A DNA stretch of 36,015 bases from Christensenellaceae bacterium. GTDB lineage: Bacteria; Bacillota; Clostridia; Christensenellales; DTU072. The notes beneath the pieces are model-generated. The model saw only the letters and a program-made list of their open reading frames with translations, was not told where the DNA came from and ran no database searches. This document shows, one piece after another, positions 8,233 to 16,878 of this stretch. The position numbers were made by a program, and so were the translations under genes. Position 1 is the stretch's first letter; every line of letters starts with the position of its first letter. The stretch lies in NCBI GenBank assembly GCA_031259965.1, contig JAIRKT010000090.1, forward strand, positions 1 to 36,015, in the 5' to 3' direction.

Positions 8233-9447
8233 GTGCACGATCAAGCCACAATTCCATTTAGCCCTCCAGACATTACAAAACAAGACATAGAAAGTGTCGT
8301 TGATGTGCTCAATTCAGGATGGATAACAACAGGACAAAAAACAAAGCTTTTCGAAGATCGTATTGCTAATTATTGTAATGTACAAAAGACTGTATGTCTC
8401 AATTCCGCTACTTCCTGCATGGAACTTATCTTGCGTCTCTTTAGCGTTGGGGTTGGTGACGAAGTAATAACATCTGCATACACTTACACGGCATCTGCTA
8501 GCGTTATAGCGCATGTGGGAGCAACAATTGTTCTGTGTGATACATCAGGTTCAGACTACGAGATGGATTACAATCAACTCGAAAGCCTTATTACAGAAAG
8601 AACAAAAGTTATTATACCAGTCGACATAGCAGGCAAAATGGCTGATTATGCTCGAATTTTTTCTATTGTTGAGAGTCTGAAATTCAAATTTAGAGCAAAT
8701 GGTAAATACCAAGAAGAATTGGGGCGTATCCTTATATTGGCAGACGCCGCACATTCGTTTGGGGCAAGCCGTGATGGCATAATTTCAGGTAGTTATGCTG
8801 ATTTTACAAGTTTTTCCTTCCATGCTGTGAAAAATTTGACAACTGCTGAAGGTGGAGCATTGGTTTGGAAAGAGCTATCTGGCATAGATTCAAATGTTAT
8901 TTATAATGAATTTATGTTAATGTCACTTCATGGCCAATCAAAAGATGCATTATCAAAAACTAAAACAGGAATGTGGGAATATGATGTAATTAATGTATAT
9001 TACAAATGCAACATGACCGACATTGCGGCGGCACTTGGATTATCGCAGTTAAGCAGATATGCTAATATGCTAAAAAGGCGACGTGAAATTGCTAGAATGT
9101 ATAACAATGCCTTTCAAAATAGTCCTATTGAATACCTTGATCATTTTTCGAGCAACTCAAAGTCATCCGCTCATTTGTATTTGACTAGGGTATCCTGTGC
9201 GGACGAAGACAAAAGAAATAAAATAATTCAGGAATTAAGTGCATTAAACATATCTTGTAATGTACATTATAAGCCACTACCATTACTAACAGCATACAAA
9301 AAACTAGGTTTTAAAATAAGCGATTTTCCAAACGCATACAACCAATATGCCAATGAAATTTCAATACCTTTGCACACATTATTAACTGATTCCCAAGTTG
9401 AGCGGATTATTATTCAATACCTAAAACTAGTGAGGCTCTACATATGA
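8233..9447 (+). CDS. DegT/DnrJ/EryC1/StrS family PLP-dependent aminotransferase
   Basis: A 404-aa sugar-aminotransferase-fold protein. The PLP lysine is K200 in SFSFHAVKNLTTAEGG, the cofactor Asp is D171 in LADAAHSFG, and the N-terminus shows the family's VVDVLNSGWITTG pattern. Such enzymes aminate keto-sugar nucleotides for surface polysaccharide or aminosugar synthesis; a few act as dehydratases, but the lysine here argues for an aminotransferase. It starts at GTG 8233 behind AAGGAT. Its TGA overlaps the next start in an ATGA, so it is coupled to a TIM-barrel sugar isomerase and then pgi. The substrate cannot be assigned, as no sugar-nucleotide dehydratase lies nearby. Confidence 0.88.
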   Translation: MHDQATIPFSPPDITKQDIESVVDVLNSGWITTGQKTKLFEDRIANYCNVQKTVCLNSATSCMELILRLFSVGVGDEVITSAYTYTASASVIAHVGATIVLCDTSGSDYEMDYNQLESLITERTKVIIPVDIAGKMADYARIFSIVESLKFKFRANGKYQEELGRILILADAAHSFGASRDGIISGSYADFTSFSFHAVKNLTTAEGGALVWKELSGIDSNVIYNEFMLMSLHGQSKDALSKTKTGMWEYDVINVYYKCNMTDIAAALGLSQLSRYANMLKRRREIARMYNNAFQNSPIEYLDHFSSNSKSSAHLYLTRVSCADEDKRNKIIQELSALNISCNVHYKPLPLLTAYKKLGFKISDFPNAYNQYANEISIPLHTLLTDSQVERIIIQYLKLVRLYI

Positions 9448-10265
9448 AAGTAGGCATTTCGACTGGCGCCTTTTTCTTAAAAGTCCCAACCGAAGATACC
9501 TTTAAAATAATAAATGATATTGGCGCACAAACTTGCGAAGTCTTTCTGGCCACCTTTTGCGAATATACGCCAAAATTTGCTGAATTGTTAGCTAAGGCGT
9601 CAGACGGCATTGACGTATATAGTATTCACACACAAACAATGCAATTTGAACCCGATTTATTCAGTGCTTATAAACGAAATCAAGAAGACGCTGAAGAAAT
9701 CTTCAAAAGTGTTGCAAACACTGCAAATATTCTAGGTGCAAAATGCTATACTATGCATGGCCCAGCACGACTGAAACGCATTGAATATGTTTTAAACTAC
9801 GAACAGATTAGCAAGCGTCTTGACGAGTTACAAACCATTTTGTCGGCAAAAACGCACGGAAATTGCCAGATTACGTATGAAAATGTTCATTATTGTTACT
9901 ATAATTCGCCTTTCTTCTTTACAAATCTGCGCAAAAATAGTAAAATATTAGCATGTCTAGATGTCAAGCAAGCAATGCAATCAAAAATCAGTGCTTTTGA
10001 TTATTTGGATGCCTGCAAAGACAGGTTAGCAAATGTGCATCTTTGTGATTATACTAGTGAAGGATTGCCTGTTTTGCCTGGCAAAGGTATTTTCAATTTT
10101 GTTGATTTCTTTGTTAAATTAATGAAAAACAACTACTCTGGACCATTGATAATGGAGCCATATCATAACAACTACAATAATTACAGTGAATTAACCGCTG
10201 GTTTAAACTACTTAAAGAAATGCCTTAGTGAGGCAGAAAGGAGATTTTATTTAAATGGACAGTAA
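9444..10265 (+). CDS. Sugar phosphate isomerase/epimerase, xylose isomerase-like TIM barrel
   Basis: This 273-aa protein belongs to the AP_endonuc_2 (xylose isomerase-like) TIM-barrel superfamily. Candidate metal ligands fall in the expected order: E146 (YENVHY), D173 (CLDVKQA), H199 (NVHLCDY) and E238 (IMEPY). HGPARL near residue 105 matches the substrate-side loop of sugar epimerases. It starts at the ATG overlapping the aminotransferase stop, and its own end overlaps the pgi start by 11 bases. Members include ketose 3-epimerases, inosose isomerases and endonuclease IV. The operon with a sugar aminotransferase and pgi points to sugar isomerisation, but the substrate is unknown. Confidence 0.82.
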   Translation: MKVGISTGAFFLKVPTEDTFKIINDIGAQTCEVFLATFCEYTPKFAELLAKASDGIDVYSIHTQTMQFEPDLFSAYKRNQEDAEEIFKSVANTANILGAKCYTMHGPARLKRIEYVLNYEQISKRLDELQTILSAKTHGNCQITYENVHYCYYNSPFFFTNLRKNSKILACLDVKQAMQSKISAFDYLDACKDRLANVHLCDYTSEGLPVLPGKGIFNFVDFFVKLMKNNYSGPLIMEPYHNNYNNYSELTAGLNYLKKCLSEAERRFYLNGQ

Positions 10266-11670
10266 ATTAAAATTTGACTTTAATAACATGATGTCGCAAT
10301 ACGTTGGCGAAAAGGACGGATTCACAGTTCATGATCTTGAAAAACTTGATGTTTTAGCTGATGAAGCAGCTAAAGCATTTTCAGCTATCCGCGGTCAGGG
10401 AATGACCGAATGGTCGATATTACCTGAGCCAAAGTGCGAATTAGTCAGTGAAATAAAGCAAACCGCCAAGGAAATCAGAAATGATTGTGATGCGTTTGTT
10501 GTTTTGGGAATTGGTGGTTCCGCATTAGGACCATATGCTTTATTCCAGGCGCTCTCTCATCTTAGACATAATGAATTACCAAGAAGCAGAAGAAAAGCCC
10601 CCAAATTTTACGTTGAAGACAATGTTGATCCTGAACGCATGCAAGCATTGCTAGACGTTCTTAATTTAGAAAAAACCATTTTTAATGTTATTACTAAAAG
10701 TGGTTCAACCTCCGAAACTATGAGTCAATTCATAATTATTTATGACCTACTCAAAAAAACATTCGGGCCTAATGCAGCAGAACATATTATTGCAACTACA
10801 GATGCGGACAATGGTAGTCTAATCCAAATAGCAAAAGAAGAGGGTTTAACTACATTTTTGATCCCCAAAGGCGTAGGCGGTAGGTTTAGCATTATTTCAC
10901 CCGTAGGTTTACTGCCTGCTGCCGTTTTAGGTATTGACATATCAGCTTTTCTTAGTGGAGCTCGCTATATGGATACCATTTGCAAGCGCTCAAATAGTAT
11001 TTATCAAAATCCAGCATTAGCAGCTGCTGTGCTCCAGTATGATTCATTTACAAATCGCGGCAAAAACATAAGTGTCATGATGCCTTATGCTGATGGGTTA
11101 AAAACAATGGCTGATTGGTATTGCCAACTATGGGGCGAAAGTCTAGGCAAGGCGGTTAATAAAGCAGGAGAAAAAGTAGCCTGTGGACAAACACCTGTCA
11201 AAGCCTTGGGAGTTACAGATCAACACAGTCAAATTCAACTATATGTTGAAGGACCTAAAGATAAAGTGGTTACATTTATAGCTGTTGAGAAATACAAAAC
11301 GCAGATAACCATCCCAGGTGGTTATGATGATATGCCTGCAATTTCATTCTTATCAGGACACACACTGAATGAGCTAATCTCATCAGAATTGCTTGCTACT
11401 GAATACGCACTCACTAAGAATGGAGTGTTAAATAATAAAATTGTATTATCTTCTCTTACTGCAGAATCAATGGGCCAATTAGTAATGTTCTTTATGCTTC
11501 AGACTGCATATGCTGGTGAACTTCTAAAAATCGATGCCTACAATCAACCTGGCGTGGAAGAGGGCAAGAACGCAACATATGCACTTCTAGGAAGGCCTGG
11601 ATATGATGCTAAGGCTCAAGAAATAAATTCATGGCCTAAGAAAAATTCCAGATATATTCTGGGAACGTAA
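10255..11670 (+). CDS. pgi: Glucose-6-phosphate isomerase
   Basis: A 471-aa cytoplasmic enzyme interconverting glucose-6-phosphate and fructose-6-phosphate. Conserved blocks are intact: GIGGSALGP, the phosphate-binding TKSGSTSETM, GGRFSIISPVGLLPA, QLWGESLGK with the catalytic Glu, and GVTDQHSQIQLY with the ring-opening His. AAGGAG precedes the ATG at 10255, which lies inside the upstream TIM-barrel gene. The length is typical of short bacterial and archaeal-like Pgi proteins rather than the 550-aa enterobacterial type. Its place in an aminosugar-like operon suggests fructose-6-phosphate supply to that pathway as well as glycolysis. Confidence 0.95.
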   Translation: MDSKLKFDFNNMMSQYVGEKDGFTVHDLEKLDVLADEAAKAFSAIRGQGMTEWSILPEPKCELVSEIKQTAKEIRNDCDAFVVLGIGGSALGPYALFQALSHLRHNELPRSRRKAPKFYVEDNVDPERMQALLDVLNLEKTIFNVITKSGSTSETMSQFIIIYDLLKKTFGPNAAEHIIATTDADNGSLIQIAKEEGLTTFLIPKGVGGRFSIISPVGLLPAAVLGIDISAFLSGARYMDTICKRSNSIYQNPALAAAVLQYDSFTNRGKNISVMMPYADGLKTMADWYCQLWGESLGKAVNKAGEKVACGQTPVKALGVTDQHSQIQLYVEGPKDKVVTFIAVEKYKTQITIPGGYDDMPAISFLSGHTLNELISSELLATEYALTKNGVLNNKIVLSSLTAESMGQLVMFFMLQTAYAGELLKIDAYNQPGVEEGKNATYALLGRPGYDAKAQEINSWPKKNSRYILGT

Positions 11671-11679
11671 AAACACCTC

Positions 11680-12648
11680 GTGTCACTTTCTGTCGACAAT
11701 TTAACTATTAAGTATAAATATGGCGATACAGCCATTGATAGTATTTCATTTAATGTAAAATCCTTACAAAAATTAGCTGTTTTGGCACCAACTTCTGCTG
11801 GTAAAACCTCGCTTTTTAAAACACTAGCAGGGTTATTAAAACCTGCTAGTGGAAGTGTTTGCTTAAGCGGTGTTAATCTTTATGATATAAATCCAAAAAA
11901 TCGTAATATAATTGCTATTTCATCCGACCTTTGGATTAAGAAACACAGAACTCTCATGAGCACTTTGTCTGAACCACTTAAATTAAGAGGGGTTTCCCAG
12001 GCAGAGCGTAGAAAACTCGTAATATCGGCCGCCTATAGATTTGGCATATATCCTAACCTTACAGACCTTGGATCACAATTGCATGATGACGACGCGCTCC
12101 GATGTGCTTTTGCAAGGAGCTCACTTAGATCTGCTGATCTTTTTTTAATAGACAACGTTTTTTCTATTCTTAAAGGCGATGAGCGAAGTAAATTATTTAA
12201 CGAGTTAATTCCATATATTAAATCTATAACAGCACCTTTAGTATTTATGACTGATTCGCCTGATGAAGCGTTTACAATTGGTGATAATGTGCTAATTCTC
12301 AATTTTGGAATATTCCAACAACTAGACACACCCGAGATAATATTAAAGTCGCCAGCTACTTTGTTTGTTGACAAATATATTTTCCCATATAAAACAAGAT
12401 CTGTGGTTAATATTAATGGTTTATCATTGTATTATTCGCGCTCTTACATCGAATCCTCAGACGACAATTCTTTTATTCCCTCAAAAGGATTAATATACAA
12501 GAATCTAACACCTTTCGCAATTTTAGAGGGAGATATCATGATACCTATTAGCAAATTGCCTTTAAAAACAGAATATTCAATAACAGAAGATAAATCTAGT
12601 ATTAATTACTTTACAACAAACGACGAGAAAAAATATACTCTGATCTAA
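11680..12648 (+). CDS. Degenerate ABC ATPase of the MalK/UgpC type
   Basis: The 322-aa protein has the layout of a carbohydrate-importer ATPase: NBD in residues 1-210, then a possible TOBE-like C-terminal domain. Most catalytic motifs are altered. Walker A is APTSAGKTS (36-44), lacking the first Gly but keeping GKT. The Q-loop Gln is replaced (ISSDLW), LSGGQ has become LHDDD, Walker B keeps D158 but has Asn159 for the catalytic Glu, and the H-loop His is Asp192 (MTDSPDEA). The frame is long and uninterrupted, so it is conserved as protein. It may be a regulatory pseudo-ATPase or an inactive subunit. It lies 9 bases after pgi, starts at GTG 11680 without a clear ribosome binding site, and has no permease nearby. 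A true start further downstream is not excluded. Confidence 0.75.
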   Translation: MSLSVDNLTIKYKYGDTAIDSISFNVKSLQKLAVLAPTSAGKTSLFKTLAGLLKPASGSVCLSGVNLYDINPKNRNIIAISSDLWIKKHRTLMSTLSEPLKLRGVSQAERRKLVISAAYRFGIYPNLTDLGSQLHDDDALRCAFARSSLRSADLFLIDNVFSILKGDERSKLFNELIPYIKSITAPLVFMTDSPDEAFTIGDNVLILNFGIFQQLDTPEIILKSPATLFVDKYIFPYKTRSVVNINGLSLYYSRSYIESSDDNSFIPSKGLIYKNLTPFAILEGDIMIPISKLPLKTEYSITEDKSSINYFTTNDEKKYTLI

Positions 12649-12823
12649 GTTGGCTATACCTTAAATATACTACTCCTCGATCCTAAATAATTTTAATCCA
12701 ACACAAAAATTCTCTTTATGTGTTGTCTGCATACATAAATAACAACAATATGCAATTAGAGTGGATAGACAATAAGTCACTCAAAATATTTCCATGTACC
12801 ACCATAGAATTTAGATATAATTT

Positions 12824-13059
12824 TGTGCATAATAACCTATGATAGAGTGAAATGTTTTACTAGTTTTCAAACTTAAAAGTTATCCACATCCCATCCTAAA
12901 ATCATTAAATCCCTCTTGTTTAAATTTATATTTTTAATCAATATTTTACTGAAATTAGCAGTTAATCAAAAAAAAGTATAATGAATCTTATTAAAACGCG
13001 GTTCAAAAATGTGGATAACTGTGCAAAATGTGGATAACTTTTATTAAAAATGTGGATAA
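12824..13059. promoter_or_regulatory. DnaA-box cluster with iteron-like direct repeats (possible replication origin)
   Basis: Five exact matches to the DnaA box TTATNCACA occur in 236 bases: 12824-12832 (complement of TTATGCACA), 12880-12888 (TTATCCACA), and 13010-13018, 13029-13037 and 13051-13059 (all TGTGGATAA). The last three lie inside a 15-base direct repeat, AAAATGTGGATAACT, at 13006-13020, 13025-13039 and 13047-13061, with starts 19 and 22 bases apart. Very AT-rich DNA follows (13090-13230) and could unwind. Against a chromosomal origin, dnaA, dnaN and rpmH are absent and the flanking genes run toward the site. A plasmid or integrated-element origin or a DnaA titration site are alternatives. 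Confidence 0.6.
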
Positions 13060-13436
13060 CTCCCCATTTTTTGCACTTGTTACAGATATTTCTATGTTTT
13101 ATTATAATGCTTTGTGTATTATGCTTATATATCAACTTTTTTCTAAATACAAGCTTTATTTAATTAAGCTTATATCTTTTAAATTAATATCAGCTTTTAT
13201 TATCAGATAACCTAATTATTTTCTATTTAGATTGCTCTCTCGATCCTTAGTTTGCCACTTTAATTTAAAATGTATCCTCATTTTCTAAGAAAAAAAATAA
13301 AATCTCAAATTAGATGTTGGATTAAGCGGTGGATATTTAGATTCGTTTTAGTTTTCACCACCTCCATGATGGTTTTAAATCAAGCAATTTCGCTACTCTA
13401 ATAGACTTTGATTTAAATTATAACCAATTACTTTTT

Positions 13437-13492
13437 ATGACAAGGTTAAACCACTCAAGTGGATGCGATATGAATATCGCATACCTTGTCAT
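13437..13492. repeat. T-shaped (three-arm) inverted repeat
   Basis: A perfect 10-bp outer stem (ATGACAAGGT 13437-13446 with ACCTTGTCAT 13483-13492) encloses two hairpins. The first is CCAC/GTGG (13451-13454, 13459-13462) with loop TCAA. The second is an 8-bp stem (13463-13470, 13475-13482) with loop TGAA. Only four bases (TAAA) are unpaired at the junction. Flanking T and A runs could lengthen the outer stem. The fold suits a three-way-junction RNA or a single-stranded DNA structure. I do not recognise a known RNA family. Confidence 0.65.
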
Positions 13493-13636
13493 GTAAAAAA
13501 AATCATCGGTCATTTGGTAATAATCAAAAAAATCGTATTAAATATGCAGAATTAAAATTAAAACTGCCAAAAAACAACAGTTTTACAACTAGCGGGAGAA
13601 AATACACGCAAATTTGGATATAAACAGATTTAGTTT

Positions 13637-13664
13637 TTGACAACGTGCAAAAAAACTATATAAT
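13637..13664 (+). promoter_or_regulatory. Consensus sigma-A promoter with no recognised gene
   Basis: TTGACA (13637-13642), a 16-base spacer and TATAAT (13659-13664) match the consensus exactly in both hexamers. Transcription would start near 13671. The only open frame directly downstream is a 29-codon one; hemW converges from the right. Confidence 0.55.
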
Positions 13665-13697
13665 AAAGCTATTGAAATTTTAGAAATCTTGTTTTAA

Positions 13698-13787
13698 ATG
13701 AAAATCAAAATCTCTGCCCTATTTAAGAGTTTACACAAAAATTTAGAAACTTCTCAAAACGACACATTAACAAAACTTACTGGTTGA
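13698..13787 (+). CDS. Possible 29-aa peptide downstream of a consensus promoter
   Basis: The frame starts MKIKISALFKSLHKN and ends in TLTKLTG, followed by TGA. It begins about 27 bases after the predicted transcription start, but no Shine-Dalgarno sequence is visible. The peptide is basic and could form an amphipathic helix. It may equally be chance within a small RNA or the first part of an antisense transcript into hemW. Confidence 0.2.
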   Translation: MKIKISALFKSLHKNLETSQNDTLTKLTG

Positions 13788-13868
13788 AAATTGTGTTTTG
13801 TGGATTTGGAAAAACTTAGATCAAAAAAGGGCAAAATTTTTCTTCTTAAAATGTCATATGGTTTTTAT

Positions 13869-14993
13869 TTAGAAAAATTCAACAACTATGGAATTTTGGA
13901 CTGTCAAATATTCGGGTTTTATAAAAAACATACCTCCCTTATATTCTACAAATTTTCTGAGTTTCTTAATCTTCGATTCAAATTTTCTAAGAAAATCAAT
14001 TTTAAATTCTTTGTTTACTTTTTCAATATCAATACCCTTAACTAGCCTAAGCCCTAGCATTATTGTATCCAACAAAATATCAGAATCGGAATTCTTCTGC
14101 ACACTTTCATATGTGTTTGGGAAAGTTTGTTTTGCATCATTTATATATTCAAATATGTTTGCATCATTTGAAAATCTTTTCCTGTTCAAAAATGAATGTG
14201 CGCTAGATCCAATCCCACAATATTCTTGACATTTCCAATATTTTAAATTATGTTTTGAATTATACTCGTCTGCTTTTGAAAAATTACTTATTTCGTAGCG
14301 CTCTAATCCAAATTTAGCACACTCACATACTAGATCTTCATATTGATCTATCACCACATCATCCTCTGGCAATATTATTATATTCTCTTGCACCTCTCTA
14401 TGCATTTGTGTATTACTAGCTAATTTTAGTATGTATGCAGATAAATGTGTTATGTATGGTATAATTTGGTTTAATGTGTCTACAACGTCGTGAGAAGTCT
14501 GCGCGGGCAGCCCTATCATTAAATCAGCACTGATATTATTAAAAAAATTTGACGCCTCTTTTATGGCACGCATCGCGTCACGCGCAGTGTGTACTCTGTT
14601 CAGCCTTTTTAAAATATTGTCATTTAAACTTTGAATGCCTATGCTAAGGCGATTTATACCAAGTCGCCTGTAAAACTCAAATTTGCTTGCAGACTCTGGA
14701 TTAACCTCAATTGAAAATTCCAAATCACTCTTAAGCCTGCCTGAATTATTTAAAGTTTCAACTAGTCTACTCAGTTGTTTTTCAGTGAGCATGCTAGGTG
14801 TACCACCACCTATATAAACGCTATCGAATGTAATATCCCCAAAATATGCTATTAACCTTGAATATTCAGAAACTAGTGCTTTTATATAATCATCGGCTAG
14901 TGATTCAGTGTAACCTACAGAATAAAAATCACAATATGAGCATTTAGCCTTGCAAAATGGTATATGTATATATAACCCTGTTGGAACTTGCAT
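13869..14993 (-). CDS. hemW: Radical SAM heme chaperone HemW
   Basis: A 374-aa radical SAM protein with the CX3CX2C cluster motif at C14, C18 and C21 (FCKAKCSYCDF) and GGGTPS near residue 63. Lengths of 370-380 aa, the HIPFC start and the lepA-hemW order are typical of HemW, formerly called oxygen-independent coproporphyrinogen oxidase. HemN has about 450 residues and a different N-terminus, which argues against it. It starts one base inside the lepA stop (TAATG), so the two are translationally coupled. The protein binds heme and passes it to target proteins in the cytoplasm. Confidence 0.9.
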   Translation of the reverse strand: MQVPTGLYIHIPFCKAKCSYCDFYSVGYTESLADDYIKALVSEYSRLIAYFGDITFDSVYIGGGTPSMLTEKQLSRLVETLNNSGRLKSDLEFSIEVNPESASKFEFYRRLGINRLSIGIQSLNDNILKRLNRVHTARDAMRAIKEASNFFNNISADLMIGLPAQTSHDVVDTLNQIIPYITHLSAYILKLASNTQMHREVQENIIILPEDDVVIDQYEDLVCECAKFGLERYEISNFSKADEYNSKHNLKYWKCQEYCGIGSSAHSFLNRKRFSNDANIFEYINDAKQTFPNTYESVQKNSDSDILLDTIMLGLRLVKGIDIEKVNKEFKIDFLRKFESKIKKLRKFVEYKGGMFFIKPEYLTVQNSIVVEFF

Positions 14994-16795
14994 TATTCGT
15001 CTAGTTTTAATATGGACATAAAAGCATCAGATGGTATCGCTACACTCCCCATCTGTCGCATTCTCTTTTTGCCTTCCTTCTGTTTTTCTAAGAGTTTGCG
15101 TTTTCTAGTTATGTCCCCTCCATAGCATTTTGCCAAAACATCCTTACGTAATGCCTTTACGGTTTCACGTGCAATTATTTTTGATCCAATTGCGGCTTGT
15201 ATTGGTATTTCAAACAATTGCCTTGGAATTACGTTTCTAAGTTTTTCAGCAATCATTCTGCCTCTCGCATAAGCTTTATCTCTATGTACTATTATAGAGA
15301 GTGCGTCACAGACATCTCCGTTCAACAACATATCTAATTTTACAAGATCATCCTTCTCGTAGCCCGCGATTTCGTAATCAAGACTAGCATACCCCCGTGT
15401 TCTTGACTTTAAAGAATCAAAAAAATCGTATATAATTTCCGCTAATGGAATTTTATATTCCATTTTCACCCTATTAGCGTCAATGTAGGTCATTGTTATA
15501 AAAACACCTCGTTTTTCTCTTGACAACTCCATAACAGCTCCCACATATTCAGATGGTGTGAAAACAACGGCCTGAACAACAGGTTCTTCTATCATATCAA
15601 TTTCGCTGACCGGTGGCATTTTTGATGGGTTATCTACCTGCACGATTTCACCATCAGTTTTTGTAACTCTATATATAACACTTGGGGCGGTGGTTATAAG
15701 CTCTAAATCAAACTCGCGCTCTAACCTTTCCTCAATTATCTCCATATGAAGGAGACCTAAAAAACCGCATCTAAAACCAAAGCCCAGTGCGCCAGACGTT
15801 TCTGGTTCAAATATCAATGCAGCATCATTTAGATTAAGTTTTTCAAGTGCATCCCTTAAATCGTCATGTTTTGATCCATCTGATGGGTATATTCCAGCAA
15901 AAACCATTGGATTAACCTTTTTGTAACCTTTCAATGGCTCAAGTGCAGGTTTTATAACAGTAGTTATTGTATCACCTACAGAAGTGTCCTTAACGTTTTT
16001 GATAGCAGCTGCTAAATAACCCACGTCACCTGCCCTCAAACAATCTACAGGTGTCATCTTAGGCGAAAAAACTCCTACCTCTGTTACATCAAATGATTTG
16101 TTACTAGACATCATTTTTATTTTAGAACCCACTTTGATTTCGCCGTCAATAACCCTAATATTGCAAATTGCGCCTTTATAAATGTCATAAGCACTATCGA
16201 ATATCAATGCTTTTAGTGGTGCATCTAAATTACCATGTGGAGGAGGCAGCATTTCTATTATTTTAGTTAAAACATCATCTATGTTTATTCCTTCTTTTGC
16301 ACTAATTAGTGGTGCATCTGTCGTATCCAAACCTACTATGTCTTCAATCTCTTTTTTTACTGCATCCGTATTTGCAGAGGCTAAATCAATTTTGTTTATG
16401 ACTGGTATTATTTCTAAATCAGCATCTATTGCTAAGTATACATTGGCTAGTGTTTGCGCCTCTATTCCTTGCGAGGCATCTACTACTAATAGTGCACCCT
16501 CACATGCAGCTAGCGATCTACTAACTTCATAAGTAAAATCTACATGCCCTGGAGTATCAATTAAATTCAAGGTATATTCTACACCGTTATGCGAATGAAA
16601 CATGCGCACGGGTGTTAGCTTTATAGTTATACCCCTTTCCCTTTCTATATCCATTGAGTCTAGCATCTGTTCTTTTAAATCACGAGTTGAGACCGCTCCG
16701 GTTTTTTCTATTATTCTGTCAGCTAGTGTGCTTTTCCCATGATCTATATGGGCTACAATACAAAAGTTGCGAATATGTGTCTGACGTTCATCCAT
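14993..16795 (-). CDS. lepA: Elongation factor 4 (LepA), translational GTPase
   Basis: A 600-aa translational GTPase that acts on stalled or mispaused ribosomes. The P-loop AHIDHGKST is at residues 15-23, followed by the switch segment [17 protein letters not shown] and NKIDLASA. The C-terminal half ends in the LepA-specific tail with [14 protein letters not shown] and the lysine-rich [21 protein letters not shown]. Length and architecture are complete. It forms an operon with hemW, the common arrangement in clostridia. Confidence 0.97.
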   Translation of the reverse strand: MDERQTHIRNFCIVAHIDHGKSTLADRIIEKTGAVSTRDLKEQMLDSMDIERERGITIKLTPVRMFHSHNGVEYTLNLIDTPGHVDFTYEVSRSLAACEGALLVVDASQGIEAQTLANVYLAIDADLEIIPVINKIDLASANTDAVKKEIEDIVGLDTTDAPLISAKEGINIDDVLTKIIEMLPPPHGNLDAPLKALIFDSAYDIYKGAICNIRVIDGEIKVGSKIKMMSSNKSFDVTEVGVFSPKMTPVDCLRAGDVGYLAAAIKNVKDTSVGDTITTVIKPALEPLKGYKKVNPMVFAGIYPSDGSKHDDLRDALEKLNLNDAALIFEPETSGALGFGFRCGFLGLLHMEIIEERLEREFDLELITTAPSVIYRVTKTDGEIVQVDNPSKMPPVSEIDMIEEPVVQAVVFTPSEYVGAVMELSREKRGVFITMTYIDANRVKMEYKIPLAEIIYDFFDSLKSRTRGYASLDYEIAGYEKDDLVKLDMLLNGDVCDALSIIVHRDKAYARGRMIAEKLRNVIPRQLFEIPIQAAIGSKIIARETVKALRKDVLAKCYGGDITRKRKLLEKQKEGKKRMRQMGSVAIPSDAFMSILKLDE

Positions 16796-16850
16796 TAACT
16801 TAGTTCCCTTAAAGACAACTGCTCTTAAACGAGAGCCTTGCCTGTTAATA

Positions 16851-16878
16851 ATTATATAATTATGCCGCCAAAAGTCAT
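16851..16878 (-). promoter_or_regulatory. Probable lepA-hemW promoter
   Basis: On the minus strand ATGACT (16873-16878), a 16-base spacer and a perfect TATAAT (16851-16856) lie 56 bases before lepA. A short GCTCT/AGAGC stem follows in the leader. Confidence 0.4.

Larger units (their letters stand above)
12649..13868. other. Long gene-poor region with DnaA boxes and structured repeats
   Basis: A 1.2-kb stretch separates two convergent operons, so it is not needed as a shared promoter region. It carries five TTATNCACA matches, three iteron-like direct repeats, a T-shaped palindrome and a consensus promoter, each listed separately. Open frames at 13028-13210 and 13791-14045 show no ribosome binding site or family resemblance and are probably not genes. 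Confidence 0.6.

Noticed and set aside
12824-13061. Firm call of the site as chromosomal oriC
   Set aside because: The boxes are good, but dnaA is absent and neighbouring essential genes point toward the site, so it was left as a candidate.
13437-13492. Hammerhead ribozyme or purine riboswitch as an explanation of the three-way junction
   Set aside because: The hammerhead core (CUGANGA, GAAA) and the purine-riboswitch junction and 7-base loops are absent; the loops here are tetraloops.
13791-14045. Plus-strand 84-codon frame overlapping the end of hemW
   Set aside because: It runs antisense to a clear gene, starts with TTG without a ribosome binding site, and its Phe/Lys-rich product matches no family.
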